Below, in pieces: positions 1 through 7,706 of a stretch of 31,367 bases of DNA. The DNA comes from Lutibacillus sp052034115 (lineage in GTDB: Bacteria > Actinomycetota > Actinomycetes > Actinomycetales > Dermatophilaceae). The stretch spans positions 1 to 31,367 of the forward strand of contig JBPOIZ010000084.1 in the NCBI GenBank assembly GCA_052034115.1, given 5' to 3'. The notes beneath the pieces are model-generated. The model saw nothing but the letters and a program-made list of their open reading frames with translations, did not search any database and had not been told where the DNA came from. Numbering within the stretch: the first letter of the stretch is position 1; every line of letters begins with the position of its first letter. The position numbers were made by a program, and so were the translations under genes.

Positions 1-377
1 GTGCCCTCATGGCGGTCTTCCTGGCCAACGCCGGTGGGTCGTGGGACAACGCCAAGAAGCTCGTCGAGGACGGCAGCCATGGCGGCAAGGGCAGCCCGGC
101 CCACGCGGCAACGGTCATCGGCGACACCGTCGGCGACCCGTTCAAGGACACCGCGGGCCCGGCCATCAACCCGCTCATCAAGGTGATGAACCTGGTCTCG
201 GTGCTCATCGCCCCGGCCATCATCGTCATGAGCATCGGTGAGGGAGCCACTGCGCTGCGCTACGCCATCGCCGCTGTGGCACTGCTCGTCGTGGTCGCCG
301 CGGTGTATGTCGCCAAGAAGCGTGACCTGTCGATCGGCGGACCGGCCGAAGAGGCCGTTGCCCGCGTCGGGGCCTAA
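1..377 (+). CDS. hppA: Membrane-bound ion-translocating pyrophosphatase, C-terminal fragment
   Basis: This is the last ~124 residues of an integral-membrane pyrophosphatase, which hydrolyses PPi and pumps H+ or Na+ across the cytoplasmic membrane. The gene enters from the left edge and its reading frame starts at base 3. What is visible matches the family's C-terminal signature: an ANAGG-WDNAKK segment, then HGGKGSPAHAA, GDTVGDPFKDTAGPA (conserved acidic and lysine residues near the PPi site) and NPLIKVMN, followed by two hydrophobic helices and a short basic tail ending in TAA at 375-377. The residues that separate K+-dependent from K+-independent pumps, and Na+ from H+ pumps, lie upstream of the window, so the subtype cannot be called. 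A strong hairpin follows the stop. The family assignment is secure. Confidence 0.95.
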   Translation, partial: ALMAVFLANAGGSWDNAKKLVEDGSHGGKGSPAHAATVIGDTVGDPFKDTAGPAINPLIKVMNLVSVLIAPAIIVMSIGEGATALRYAIAAVALLVVVAAVYVAKKRDLSIGGPAEEAVARVGA

Positions 378-395
378 GCCTAGCGCGCTGACCTC

Positions 396-427
396 AGACG
401 GCGGACCGGGAAACCGGTCCGCCGTCT
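396..427 (+). terminator. Hairpin terminator after hppA
   Basis: A perfect 14-bp inverted repeat (AGACGGCGGACCGG and its complement) flanks a 4-base GAAA-type loop, 18 bases after the hppA stop codon. There is no T-run, which is common for actinobacterial terminators. It separates hppA from the methyltransferase gene that begins at 481. Confidence 0.85.
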
Positions 428-468
428 CGGCGTTTGGTGTCTGCGGATCTATGGATCGGCCGCCCACC

Positions 469-474
469 TAGGCT
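469..474 (+). promoter_or_regulatory. Putative -10 box of a leaderless methyltransferase transcript
   Basis: TAGGCT fits the TAnnnT -10 pattern and ends 6 bases before the ATG at 481, where a leaderless transcript would start. No convincing -35 hexamer is seen. The alternative is a weak GAGG ribosome-binding site at 475-478, which is very close to the start. Confidence 0.4.
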
Positions 475-480
475 GAGGCG

Positions 481-2079
481 ATGGACACCCCCGAGCCCGA
501 TCTCGTCGAGGCCCTGCGGGAGGACCTCACCGCTGCCGGGTTCACCGTCGCCGGGGTCACCGACCGGCTCGGGCCGCTGGCCGCGGGGGCCATGCACCGC
601 GAGAGCGTCATACCGGCCGACCGGGCCACCCGCGGCGCGCGAGACCCGTTGGGCCTGCTCATCCGCCTGTTCGCCCTGGGCGAGCCGGTGGCGACCGCCG
701 AGGCCGACCGGGCGCTGCCGCGACTCGGCGTGTCCGGACTTGTCGAGCTCGGGCTGGCGGCCGCAGTCGGCGACCAGGTGTCGTCGCTGGCGGAGGTGCG
801 ACCGTATGGCGACTCGGCTCGGGAGTGGTGGCTGGCCTCGGACCATGGCGAGGCGGTGCGCCCCGGACCATTGCCGCTGGACCATGTCCTCGGGGTCGGC
901 GGCGCGTCGCTGACGCTGGCCTCGTGGACCCCTCGGACTGCGGTGGCCTCGGCTCTGGATATCGGCACCGGCTGCGGCGTGCAGGCGTTGCACCTGGCCG
1001 GCCACGCGGAGCGGGTCGTCGCGACCGACATCTCCGCGCGGGCGCTGTGGTTCGCGCGGCTCAACGCCGAGCTCGCCCAGGTGGACCTCGACCTGCGTCG
1101 CGGCGACCTGCTGGACCCGGTCGCGGGGGAGCGCTTCGACCTGGTCGTCGCGAACCCTCCGTTCGTCATCACTCCGCGGGCGGCCGCCATACCGAGGTAC
1201 GAGTACCGCGACGGTGGGCGGGCCGGTGACGGGGTCGTCGAGCAACTCGTCCGGGGCGTCGGGGGGCACCTGGCGCCCGGCGGAGTGGCACAGCTCCTCG
1301 GCAACTGGGAGGTGGTCCGTGGCGCGCCCTGGACCGAGCGGATCGGGGCATGGGTCCGGGCCAGCGGGCTTGACGGGTGGGTCGTGCAGCGTGAGGTCCA
1401 GGACGTCGCGGAGTATGCCGAGCTGTGGGCCAGGGACGGTGGCCATCGACCCGGCACACCCGAGCATGCCGCGCTCGTCGAGGCGTGGCTCGACGACTTC
1501 GCTGCCCGCGACGTCGAGGCGATCGGGTTCGGGGTGATCACTCTGCAGCAACCGGCTGGGGGCGCATGGGGCACCGGCGGTGAAGGGGTCGCATGGGGCA
1601 CTGGTGGCGCTGCAGGAGTTGGGGACACCCGTGGCGGCGGAGCCGCGGGTGTCGGCCGGGCTCCCTGGGTTCATCTGGAAGAGGTCGTTGAGGCCACGGC
1701 GACCCCGATGGGTCCGACCGTCGTCGCAACGCTGCACGCGCGGAGCACGCTGGCGGCGGCGGCCGCGGCGGGCCGGGTGGATTCGGTGCTGCTGGACACC
1801 GCCTGGGTCGTCGCGCCCGACGTCACCGACGAACGTCACTACCGGCCCGGGCAGGCCGATCCCGCGGTGATCATGCTGCGACAAGGCGGCGGGCTGCGCC
1901 GGACTCGGCAGGTCGGCGCGGAGGTGGCGGCCCTGGTCGGGGTCTGCGACGGCGACCTCACCGCGCGTCAGGCCCTCGCCGCGATCGCCAAGCTTCTCGA
2001 CGCCTCCCCCGCCGAGACGATCGCGGCCGTCCTGCCGCTCCTCAGCGACCTGGTTGCTGAGGGGTTCCTCACCGCCTGA
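481..2079 (+). CDS. Class I SAM-dependent methyltransferase (HemK/RlmG-like, NPPF motif)
   Basis: A 532-residue cytoplasmic protein. Residues ~1-140 form an N-terminal domain without a recognisable catalytic motif. A Rossmann methyltransferase core follows: SAM-binding motif I DIGTGCG at 160-166, an acidic VVATDIS strand, and NPPF at 225-228. NPPF-type motifs are used by enzymes that methylate amide or exocyclic amino nitrogens, such as PrmC and RlmG/RsmC relatives. The C-terminal ~170 residues form an additional domain. Between ~360 and 396 lies a Gly/Ala-rich low-complexity insert containing a tandem 9-residue repeat. The substrate (rRNA base or protein glutamine) cannot be decided from sequence. 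Both ATA isoleucine codons seen in this gene lie in CATACC contexts (610 and 1189). The gene stands alone between the hppA terminator and the TetR operon. Confidence 0.85.
   Translation: MDTPEPDLVEALREDLTAAGFTVAGVTDRLGPLAAGAMHRESVIPADRATRGARDPLGLLIRLFALGEPVATAEADRALPRLGVSGLVELGLAAAVGDQVSSLAEVRPYGDSAREWWLASDHGEAVRPGPLPLDHVLGVGGASLTLASWTPRTAVASALDIGTGCGVQALHLAGHAERVVATDISARALWFARLNAELAQVDLDLRRGDLLDPVAGERFDLVVANPPFVITPRAAAIPRYEYRDGGRAGDGVVEQLVRGVGGHLAPGGVAQLLGNWEVVRGAPWTERIGAWVRASGLDGWVVQREVQDVAEYAELWARDGGHRPGTPEHAALVEAWLDDFAARDVEAIGFGVITLQQPAGGAWGTGGEGVAWGTGGAAGVGDTRGGGAAGVGRAPWVHLEEVVEATATPMGPTVVATLHARSTLAAAAAAGRVDSVLLDTAWVVAPDVTDERHYRPGQADPAVIMLRQGGGLRRTRQVGAEVAALVGVCDGDLTARQALAAIAKLLDASPAETIAAVLPLLSDLVAEGFLTA
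1561..1607 (+). repeat. In-frame 27-bp tandem repeat inside the methyltransferase gene
   Basis: The decamer GCATGGGGCA recurs at 1564-1573 and 1591-1600 with similar flanks, giving a period of 27 bases. This encodes two 9-residue units centred on AWGTGG. It lies in a Gly-rich linker, so copy number could vary without breaking the fold. Confidence 0.7.
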
Positions 2080-2099
2080 CCCCCTGCACCGCTCCACTC

Positions 2100-2168
2100 G
2101 ACGGGTTCTGGGGGGTGTTTGGGGTGGTGGGTGCCCCTGGGATCCTCCCCCTGGACGGGTTCTGGGGG
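2100..2168 (+). repeat. 15-bp direct repeat flanking a G-run (quadruplex-type) stretch
   Basis: GACGGGTTCTGGGGG occurs exactly at 2100-2114 and 2154-2168. Four G-runs lie at 2110-2115, 2121-2124, 2129-2131 and 2139-2141 with loops of 5, 4 and 7 bases, which meets the usual G-quadruplex pattern on the plus strand. The rest of the 2080-2236 spacer shows no gene. Confidence 0.6.
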
Positions 2169-2236
2169 CGGGTGAAGTGGCCAGCGGGTCGGCTCAGGGC
2201 TTGCGGCGCAACGGGCCGCTCGACCTGGATGGCCAG

Positions 2237-2265
2237 TTGTGAGTGAGTGCTCACTCAATTAGGGT
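2237..2265 (+). promoter_or_regulatory. Promoter with embedded TetR operator
   Basis: A -35 box TTGTGA (2237-2242) and a -10 box TAGGGT (2260-2265) are separated by exactly 17 bases. The -10 ends 7 bases before the ATG at 2273, so the transcript is probably leaderless. An 18-base palindrome TGAGTGAGTGCTCACTCA (2240-2257; 8-bp perfect arms, 2-base centre) overlaps the -35 and the spacer. A repressor bound there would block RNA polymerase, which predicts autoregulation by the TetR protein encoded next and co-regulation of the exporter. Confidence 0.8.
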
Positions 2266-2272
2266 GCATCTC

Positions 2273-2959
2273 ATGACCCCGCGAGCCGCACCGTTGCGCC
2301 CGGACGAGCGGCGAGCCGCCATCCTGGCAGCCGTGGTCCCCCTCGTCGTCGAGCGGGGGCCGGCGGTCACGACCCGCGAGCTGGCCTGCGCTGCGGGCGT
2401 GGCCGAGGGCACGCTGTTCCGCGTCTTCGAGAGCAAGGACGACCTCGTGGTGGCGGCGGCCCGCACCGTCTTCGCCGAGGACGCTCACCTCGACCGGCTG
2501 GCCGCCATCGACCCGGCGGCCCCTCTCGAACCCAAGCTCGTCGAGATCGTCACCATCTGGCAGGCCGTGGTCCGCCGGTTCCTCCAGGTCTACTTGGCCT
2601 TCGGTGCGGCGGGGTGCAAGGATGCGCTCGGCGCGCCAGGGCGCGAGATCGACCCGGACGTCGCCGCCGAGGCCGATCGGATCACTGCCGGTCTGCTGGC
2701 CCCCGACGTCGACCGCTTGCGTATGCCGGTGCCCGAGGTCATCAAGATCCTCGGCAGCCTGGTGCTCATGAGCGTGCACCCCATGACGATGGGCCTGCCC
2801 CTCGACCCGGCCCAGATCGTCGACCTCTTGCTCCACGGCGTGAGCTCGACCCCTGGTCCCGCCGACCACAACCCCCTTGACCCTCACCGCGCGTCGGCCG
2901 TCACGATGGCCGGACGCCATACCGTCGACAGCGAAGGAACCACATGCTCTGGCGCCTGA
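2273..2959 (+). CDS. TetR-family transcriptional repressor
   Basis: A 228-residue regulator. The N-terminal ~60 residues are a classical TetR DNA-binding domain: a helix with ERRAAILAAVVPLV, then the helix-turn-helix TTRELACAAGVAEGTLFRVF followed by the typical SKDDL segment. The remainder is a helical, family-specific ligand-binding and dimerisation domain. An in-frame GTG at 2243 would extend the protein but lies inside the operator palindrome, so the ATG at 2273, 7 bases after a good -10 box, is preferred. The gene overlaps the first exporter gene by 16 bases, indicating one operon. By analogy with TetR-ABC operons the ligand is probably a substrate of the exporter. Ligand and direction of regulation are inferred. 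Confidence 0.92.
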   Translation: MTPRAAPLRPDERRAAILAAVVPLVVERGPAVTTRELACAAGVAEGTLFRVFESKDDLVVAAARTVFAEDAHLDRLAAIDPAAPLEPKLVEIVTIWQAVVRRFLQVYLAFGAAGCKDALGAPGREIDPDVAAEADRITAGLLAPDVDRLRMPVPEVIKILGSLVLMSVHPMTMGLPLDPAQIVDLLLHGVSSTPGPADHNPLDPHRASAVTMAGRHTVDSEGTTCSGA

Positions 2960-4680
2960 TCCGCACCGGCCTGGCCCCCCACCGCGCCGCCATCGGCATC
3001 GTGGTCGTGCTCCAGTTGGCGAGCACCATCGCGAACCTCTACCTGCCCCACCTCAATGCGGCGATCATCGACGACGGGGTGGCCAAGGGCGACACCGGAT
3101 ATGTCCTGCGCACCGGGGCGTTCATGCTCGGGATCAGCCTGATCCAGATCGCCGCCGCGGTGTATGCCGTCTACCTCGCGGCCCGCACCTCGATGTCGTT
3201 CGGCCGCGACACGCGCGCCCGGGTGTTCCACACCGTGGGGGACTTCTCGGCCCGCGAGGTCGCCCAGTTCGGTGCCCCGACACTGATCAGCCGCAGCACC
3301 AACGACGTGCAGCAGGTGCAGATGGTCGTCTTCATGGCGCTGGCGATGATGGTCGGCGCGCCGATCACCATGGTCGGCGGCGTCATCATGGCGCTGCGCA
3401 CCGATGTCGGGCTTTCCTGGCTGGTGGCCGTCGCGGTCCCACTCCTCGCCTTGTGCGTCGGCCTGGTGCTGCGCCGGATGCTGCCGATGTTCCGCACCAT
3501 GCAGACCGCCATCGACTCGGTCAACCGGATCCTGCGCGAGCAGATCACCGGCATCCGGGTCGTGCGGGCCTTCGTCCGCGAGCCCTACGAGGAGCAGCGC
3601 TTCGCCGAGGCGAACACCACCTTGACCGGGGCCTCGCTCTCGGTGGGGCGGCTCATGGCCCTGGTCTTCCCGATCGTCATGTTCATCCTCAACATCTCCA
3701 CCGTCGCCGTGATGTGGTTCGGTGCGCTCCGGGTCGACAGCGGAAACATGCAGGTCGGAGCCCTGACGGCATTTCTCTCCTACCTCATGCAGATCCTCAT
3801 GTCGGTCATGATGGCGACGATGATGTCGATGATGATCCCGCGGGCGTCGGTGTCCGCGGAGCGCATCACCGCAGTCCTCGACACCCGCACCTCGGTCGCC
3901 GCGGCGGCTGACCCGGTCACCGTGCTGGCCACGCCGGCGGCCGTGGAGTTCGAGAAGGTCGAGTTCCGCTACCCAGGTGCCGAGCACGCGGTGCTCAAGG
4001 CCATCACCTTTGCCGCCCGCCCGGGCGAGACCACGGCCATCGTCGGGTCCACCGGTTCGGGGAAGACCACTTTGGTCAGCCTCATCCCGCGGCTGTTCGA
4101 TGTTTCCGCCGGCACCGTCCTCGTCGGGGGAGTCGACGTGCGCGATGCCGACCCGGACGTGCTCTGGTCGCACATCGGCCTGGTGCCGCAGAAGCCCTAC
4201 CTCTTCTCCGGCACCATCGCCTCGAACCTGCGCTACGGCAAGGCCGACGCCACCGACGAGGAGCTCTGGGATGCCTTGCGCATCGCCCAGGCGGAGGACT
4301 TCGTCCGAGCGATGGACGGCGGCCTCGAGCACGCCATCGCCCAAGGTGGCACCAACGTCTCCGGTGGCCAGCGACAGCGGCTGGCCATCGCCCGCGCGGT
4401 GGTCCGCCGGCCCGACGTCTATGTCTTCGACGACGCGTTCTCGGCCCTCGATGTCGCCACCGATGCGCGCCTGCGGGCTGCCCTTCGCCCGGTGACGCGG
4501 GAAGCCACCGTCGTCGTCGTGGCCCAGCGCGTCTCGACCATCCTCGACGCCGACCGGATCGTCGTCCTCGACGACGGCGAGGTCGTCGGGCTCGGCCGCC
4601 ATACCGAGCTCATCGAAACCTGTCCGACCTACCGGGAGATCGTCGTGTCCCAGCGTGCCGCAGAGGAGGCGATGGCCTGA
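2944..4680 (+). CDS. ABC exporter half-transporter with degenerate ATPase site
   Basis: A 578-residue half-size exporter with six N-terminal transmembrane helices (residues ~1-310) and a C-terminal nucleotide-binding domain. Walker A is GSTGSGKTT at 368-376 and the signature NVSGGQ at 471-476 is intact. The Walker B catalytic glutamate is an aspartate (D497 after D496), and the H-loop histidine is a glutamine (AQRVST, Q528). This is the pattern of the degenerate-site subunit of heterodimeric exporters such as TM287/288 or BmrCD. The start has an AAGGA ribosome-binding site 5 bases upstream and lies inside the 3' end of the TetR gene. The stop overlaps the next start by one base (TGATG), so the two exporter subunits are probably translationally coupled. 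Likely role: drug or lipid-like substrate efflux; the substrate is unknown. Confidence 0.93.
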   Translation: MLWRLIRTGLAPHRAAIGIVVVLQLASTIANLYLPHLNAAIIDDGVAKGDTGYVLRTGAFMLGISLIQIAAAVYAVYLAARTSMSFGRDTRARVFHTVGDFSAREVAQFGAPTLISRSTNDVQQVQMVVFMALAMMVGAPITMVGGVIMALRTDVGLSWLVAVAVPLLALCVGLVLRRMLPMFRTMQTAIDSVNRILREQITGIRVVRAFVREPYEEQRFAEANTTLTGASLSVGRLMALVFPIVMFILNISTVAVMWFGALRVDSGNMQVGALTAFLSYLMQILMSVMMATMMSMMIPRASVSAERITAVLDTRTSVAAAADPVTVLATPAAVEFEKVEFRYPGAEHAVLKAITFAARPGETTAIVGSTGSGKTTLVSLIPRLFDVSAGTVLVGGVDVRDADPDVLWSHIGLVPQKPYLFSGTIASNLRYGKADATDEELWDALRIAQAEDFVRAMDGGLEHAIAQGGTNVSGGQRQRLAIARAVVRRPDVYVFDDAFSALDVATDARLRAALRPVTREATVVVVAQRVSTILDADRIVVLDDGEVVGLGRHTELIETCPTYREIVVSQRAAEEAMA

Positions 4681-6680
4681 TGAGCGGCGAAGGCGTCATC
4701 ACCGCCGAAGAGAAGGCCGCCCAGGAGCGGCGCGGTCCGGCCCGTCGCCGAATGGGTGGCCCCCCGCATCTGCAGATGGGAATGCCGGGGGAGAAGTCGA
4801 TCTCGTTCGGGCCGTCGGCGCGCCGGCTGCTCGGCTGGCTCGCCCCCGAACGGCGCACCGTCTGGCTGGTCATCGCCATGACGGTCATCTCGGTGGCCCT
4901 GTCGGCCATCGGGCCAAAGGTGCTCGGGCGGGCCACCGATCTGATCTTCGCCGGCTTCCTGGGGCGCAACATGCCCGCCGGGCTGACGAAGGACCAGGTC
5001 ATCGAGGCTATGCGGGCCCGCGGCGAGGATCGGATGGCAGATCTGCTGACCGGCGTCGACCTCGTGCCCGGTCAGGGCATCGACCTGCCCGCGGTCGGCC
5101 GCGTCCTGCTTGCCGTGGTGGCGATCTACGTCGTCTCGGCGCTGTTCATGTGGGCCAGCGGGTACCTGCTCCAAGGCGTCGTCCAGCGCACGATGTTCCG
5201 GATGCGTGCCGAGGTCGAGGCCAAGCTGGCCCGGCTCCCCTTGGCCTACTTCGACGGGCAGCCGCGCGGTGAGCTGCTCAGCCGGGTCACCAACGACATC
5301 GACAACGTCTCGATGTCCCTGCAACAGACCTTGTCGCAGTTGCTCACCTCGCTGCTGACCGTGGTCGCCATGCTCGCGATGATGTTCTCCATCTCCTGGC
5401 TGCTCGCCCTGGTCGCCCTGGTCACCATCCCCATCTCGTTGGTGGTGACGATGGCGATCGGCAAGCGCAGCCAGAAGCTCTTCGTGCGGCAGTGGGCGGC
5501 CACCGGCCAGCTCAACGGGATCATCGAGGAGACCTTCAGCGGCCATCAGCTGGTCAAGGTCTTCGGTCGGCAGAAGCAGACCCAGGACGCATTCGACGCC
5601 AAGAACGGCGAGCTCTACGACGCCGCGTTCGGGGCACAATTCATCAGCGGCATCATCATGCCGGCGATGATGTTCGTCGGGAACCTCACGTATGTCGCCA
5701 TCGCCGTCATCGGCGGCCTCCAGGTGGCGGCGGGCCAGATCTCGCTCGGCAACGTCCAGGCATTCATCCAGTACTCCCGTCAGTTCACCCAGCCCCTGAC
5801 CCAGGTCGCGTCGATGGCGAACCTCATGCAGTCCGGCGTCGCCTCCGCCGAGCGAGTCTTCGAGGTGCTCGACGCCTCGGAGCAGGAGCCGGACGCCGAC
5901 GCCCCGGACGCCATCGGCGAGGCTCATGGCGAGGTGCGCTTCGAGGACGTGACCTTCTCCTACACCCCGGACAAGCCGCTCATCGAGCACCTCGACCTGG
6001 TGGTCCAGCCCGGGCAGACGGTGGCCATCGTCGGGCCGACCGGTGCGGGCAAGACGACCCTGGTCAACCTCATCATGCGGTTCTACGAGCTCAGCGGCGG
6101 CCGGATCACCCTCGACGGCGTCGACATCACCTCGATGACGCGACACGGGCTGCGCGACCACATCGGCATGGTGCTCCAGGACACCTGGCTCTTCGCCGGG
6201 ACGATCCACGACAACATTGCCTATGGCCGGCCCGGTGCCACCGACGAGGAGGTCCTCGCGGCAGCCAAGGCCACGTATGTCGACCGGTTCGTGCACATGC
6301 TGCCCGACGGCTACGCCACCGTGCTGGACGATGAGGCCTCGAACATCTCCGCCGGGGAGAAGCAGCTCATCACCATCGCCCGGGCGTTCCTGTCCGAGCC
6401 GGATCTGCTCATCCTCGACGAGGCGACCTCCTCGGTCGATACCCGCACCGAGCTGCTCGTCCAGCACGCCATGGCGGCGCTGCGCTCGGACCGGACCTCG
6501 TTTGTCATCGCCCACCGCCTGTCCACGATCCGTGACGCGGACGTCATCTTGGTCATGGAGCAGGGACGCATCGTCGAGCAGGGCAACCACGAGACGCTGC
6601 TCGCTGCCGACGGTGCCTACGCCAGGCTCTACCGCGCGCAGTATGCCGGTGCCGCCGCCGACCTCGACCCGGTGGCGTAA
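4680..6680 (+). CDS. ABC exporter half-transporter, partner with canonical catalytic site
   Basis: A 666-residue partner subunit. It has a ~45-residue cytoplasmic N-terminal extension and six transmembrane helices. Between helices 1 and 2 is a ~50-residue polar insertion (around residues 95-140, containing GLTKDQVIEAMRARGED) that probably lies outside the membrane. A nucleotide-binding domain follows: Walker A GPTGAGKTT at 452-460, Walker B LILDEATS with catalytic E581, H-loop H612. Its signature is NISAGEKQ (555-562) instead of LSGGQ. It therefore supplies the good Walker A/B to the catalytic site and the poor signature to the degenerate site, complementing the upstream subunit. This supports an obligate heterodimer. 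A palindromic terminator lies 21 bases after the stop. Confidence 0.93.
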   Translation: MSGEGVITAEEKAAQERRGPARRRMGGPPHLQMGMPGEKSISFGPSARRLLGWLAPERRTVWLVIAMTVISVALSAIGPKVLGRATDLIFAGFLGRNMPAGLTKDQVIEAMRARGEDRMADLLTGVDLVPGQGIDLPAVGRVLLAVVAIYVVSALFMWASGYLLQGVVQRTMFRMRAEVEAKLARLPLAYFDGQPRGELLSRVTNDIDNVSMSLQQTLSQLLTSLLTVVAMLAMMFSISWLLALVALVTIPISLVVTMAIGKRSQKLFVRQWAATGQLNGIIEETFSGHQLVKVFGRQKQTQDAFDAKNGELYDAAFGAQFISGIIMPAMMFVGNLTYVAIAVIGGLQVAAGQISLGNVQAFIQYSRQFTQPLTQVASMANLMQSGVASAERVFEVLDASEQEPDADAPDAIGEAHGEVRFEDVTFSYTPDKPLIEHLDLVVQPGQTVAIVGPTGAGKTTLVNLIMRFYELSGGRITLDGVDITSMTRHGLRDHIGMVLQDTWLFAGTIHDNIAYGRPGATDEEVLAAAKATYVDRFVHMLPDGYATVLDDEASNISAGEKQLITIARAFLSEPDLLILDEATSSVDTRTELLVQHAMAALRSDRTSFVIAHRLSTIRDADVILVMEQGRIVEQGNHETLLAADGAYARLYRAQYAGAAADLDPVA

Positions 6681-6701
6681 CCCCGAACTGGTGGCCTCCT
6701 C

Positions 6702-6735
6702 CTGAGGTGCACACGCAATTGCGTGCGCACCTCAG
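6702..6735. terminator. Bidirectional palindromic terminator
   Basis: A 34-base palindrome with 17-base arms and a single mismatch (left arm CTGAGGTGCACACGCAA) is centred on AATT. It lies between the convergent exporter and dioxygenase genes and can fold into a long hairpin on either strand. A terminator for both genes is the simplest reading. A protein-binding dyad is possible but less likely at a tail-to-tail junction. Confidence 0.75.
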
Positions 6736-6793
6736 GGCTTCAGGAGTAGTCGATCACAGTGCGCTCAGATCGGCAGGCTCGGCGCTGGCGAGG

Positions 6794-7576
6794 TCAGGAC
6801 AGCTGCCAGGATCGCTTGGACAGGCCGAACCAGAACCCGTCGATGACCGACTCGGCCGACATACCGGTGCCGTCGGAGCCGACTGCGGCACCCAAGGTGA
6901 CGTAGAGGGGTGCCCAGTGCTCGGTGCGCGGGTGGGCCACGGCAGCGCCCGGAGCCGCCCGCATCGTGTCCAGGACGGCATCGATGTCGCCGGCGGCCAT
7001 GGCCTCAGCGGCCCACGCATCAAATTCGGTCGACCAACCCGGTGCCGTGCCCGCGGTGTCTCCCCAGAGGGCCAGCCGGAGGTTGTGCGTGGTGAAGCCC
7101 GACCCGAGGATGAGGACCCCTTCATCCCGCAGCGGCGCCAGACGGCGCCCGAGGTCGAAGAGGGTGTCCGGGTCCAGCGTGGGCAGCGACAGCTGCAGGA
7201 CAGGTATGTCGGCCTGTGGATACATCTCGACGAGCGGCACATACGCGCCGTGGTCGAGCCCGCGCGACTCGACGCGGGCCACCGCCGCGGACGGGGTGGA
7301 CAGCATGGCCGACACCGCGCCGGCGAGTTCGGTCGCGGCGGGGGCGTCATACCGCACGGTGTAGTACTTCTCCGGGAAGCCCCAGAAGTCGTACAGCAGC
7401 GGTGCGCCGGTCGTCGACGAGACGGCGAGGGGTGCGTCCTCCCAGTGGGCGGACACCACGAGGATCGAGCGGGGCTTCGCGATCGCCCCGGCCCAGGCGG
7501 CGAGCTGACCCGGCCAGATCGGATCGTCGGCGAGCGGGGGAGCGCCATGGCTGAGGAAGAGCACCGGAGTCGACAT
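6794..7576 (-). CDS. DODA-type extradiol aromatic ring-opening dioxygenase (YgiD/LigB family)
   Basis: A 260-residue cytosolic enzyme of the LigB superfamily, related to E. coli YgiD and plant 4,5-DOPA dioxygenase. These use a single metal ion held mainly by histidines to open catechol rings. Visible conserved elements are FLSHGAPPLA (H10), VVSAHWED (H44), GLDHGAYVPL, GSGFTTHN and HWAPLYVTLGA, which together supply the expected metal-site and catalytic histidines. The start is the ATG at 7574-7576, preceded by a GGGGAGA ribosome-binding site; upstream extension of the frame runs through the promoter. The length is normal for the family. It is divergent from topA and convergent with the exporter operon, so context gives no pathway. 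The natural substrate is unknown. Confidence 0.9.
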   Translation of the reverse strand: MSTPVLFLSHGAPPLADDPIWPGQLAAWAGAIAKPRSILVVSAHWEDAPLAVSSTTGAPLLYDFWGFPEKYYTVRYDAPAATELAGAVSAMLSTPSAAVARVESRGLDHGAYVPLVEMYPQADIPVLQLSLPTLDPDTLFDLGRRLAPLRDEGVLILGSGFTTHNLRLALWGDTAGTAPGWSTEFDAWAAEAMAAGDIDAVLDTMRAAPGAAVAHPRTEHWAPLYVTLGAAVGSDGTGMSAESVIDGFWFGLSKRSWQLS

Positions 7577-7601
7577 ATCTCCCCTAACGATTGAGAGATC
7601 A

Positions 7602-7607
7602 ACTATA
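7602..7607 (-). promoter_or_regulatory. -10 box of the dioxygenase gene
   Basis: On the minus strand this reads TATAGT, close to the TATAAT consensus, about 25 bases before the ATG. An imperfect dyad with ATCTC/GAGAT arms (around 7576-7598) lies between it and the start and might be a regulator site. No clear -35 is visible. Confidence 0.45.
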
Positions 7608-7632
7608 TGCCGGAGCCCGGGCCGAGAGGCGC

Positions 7633-7638
7633 TACAGT
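7633..7638 (+). promoter_or_regulatory. Possible -10 box of topA
   Basis: TACAGT matches TAnnnT, 68 bases before the chosen topA start. No convincing -35 precedes it at 16-18 bases, so this is tentative. Confidence 0.3.
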
Positions 7639-7706
7639 GCCCCCGGCCCACCGTGTCGACGTCGCGACGAATCCGCGACACACGCTCGGGCAAGGAAGGC
7701 AACGTT

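Noticed and set aside
394..2097. A 567-codon minus-strand frame opposite the methyltransferase gene
   Set aside because: Antisense shadow caused by high GC. It crosses the hppA terminator and has no recognisable domain, whereas the plus frame has clear SAM-binding and NPPF motifs.
2884..6590. Long minus-strand frames opposite both ABC exporter genes
   Set aside because: Products are His/Asp/Gly/Arg-rich without motifs. They mirror the reverse of conserved ABC motifs on the plus strand.
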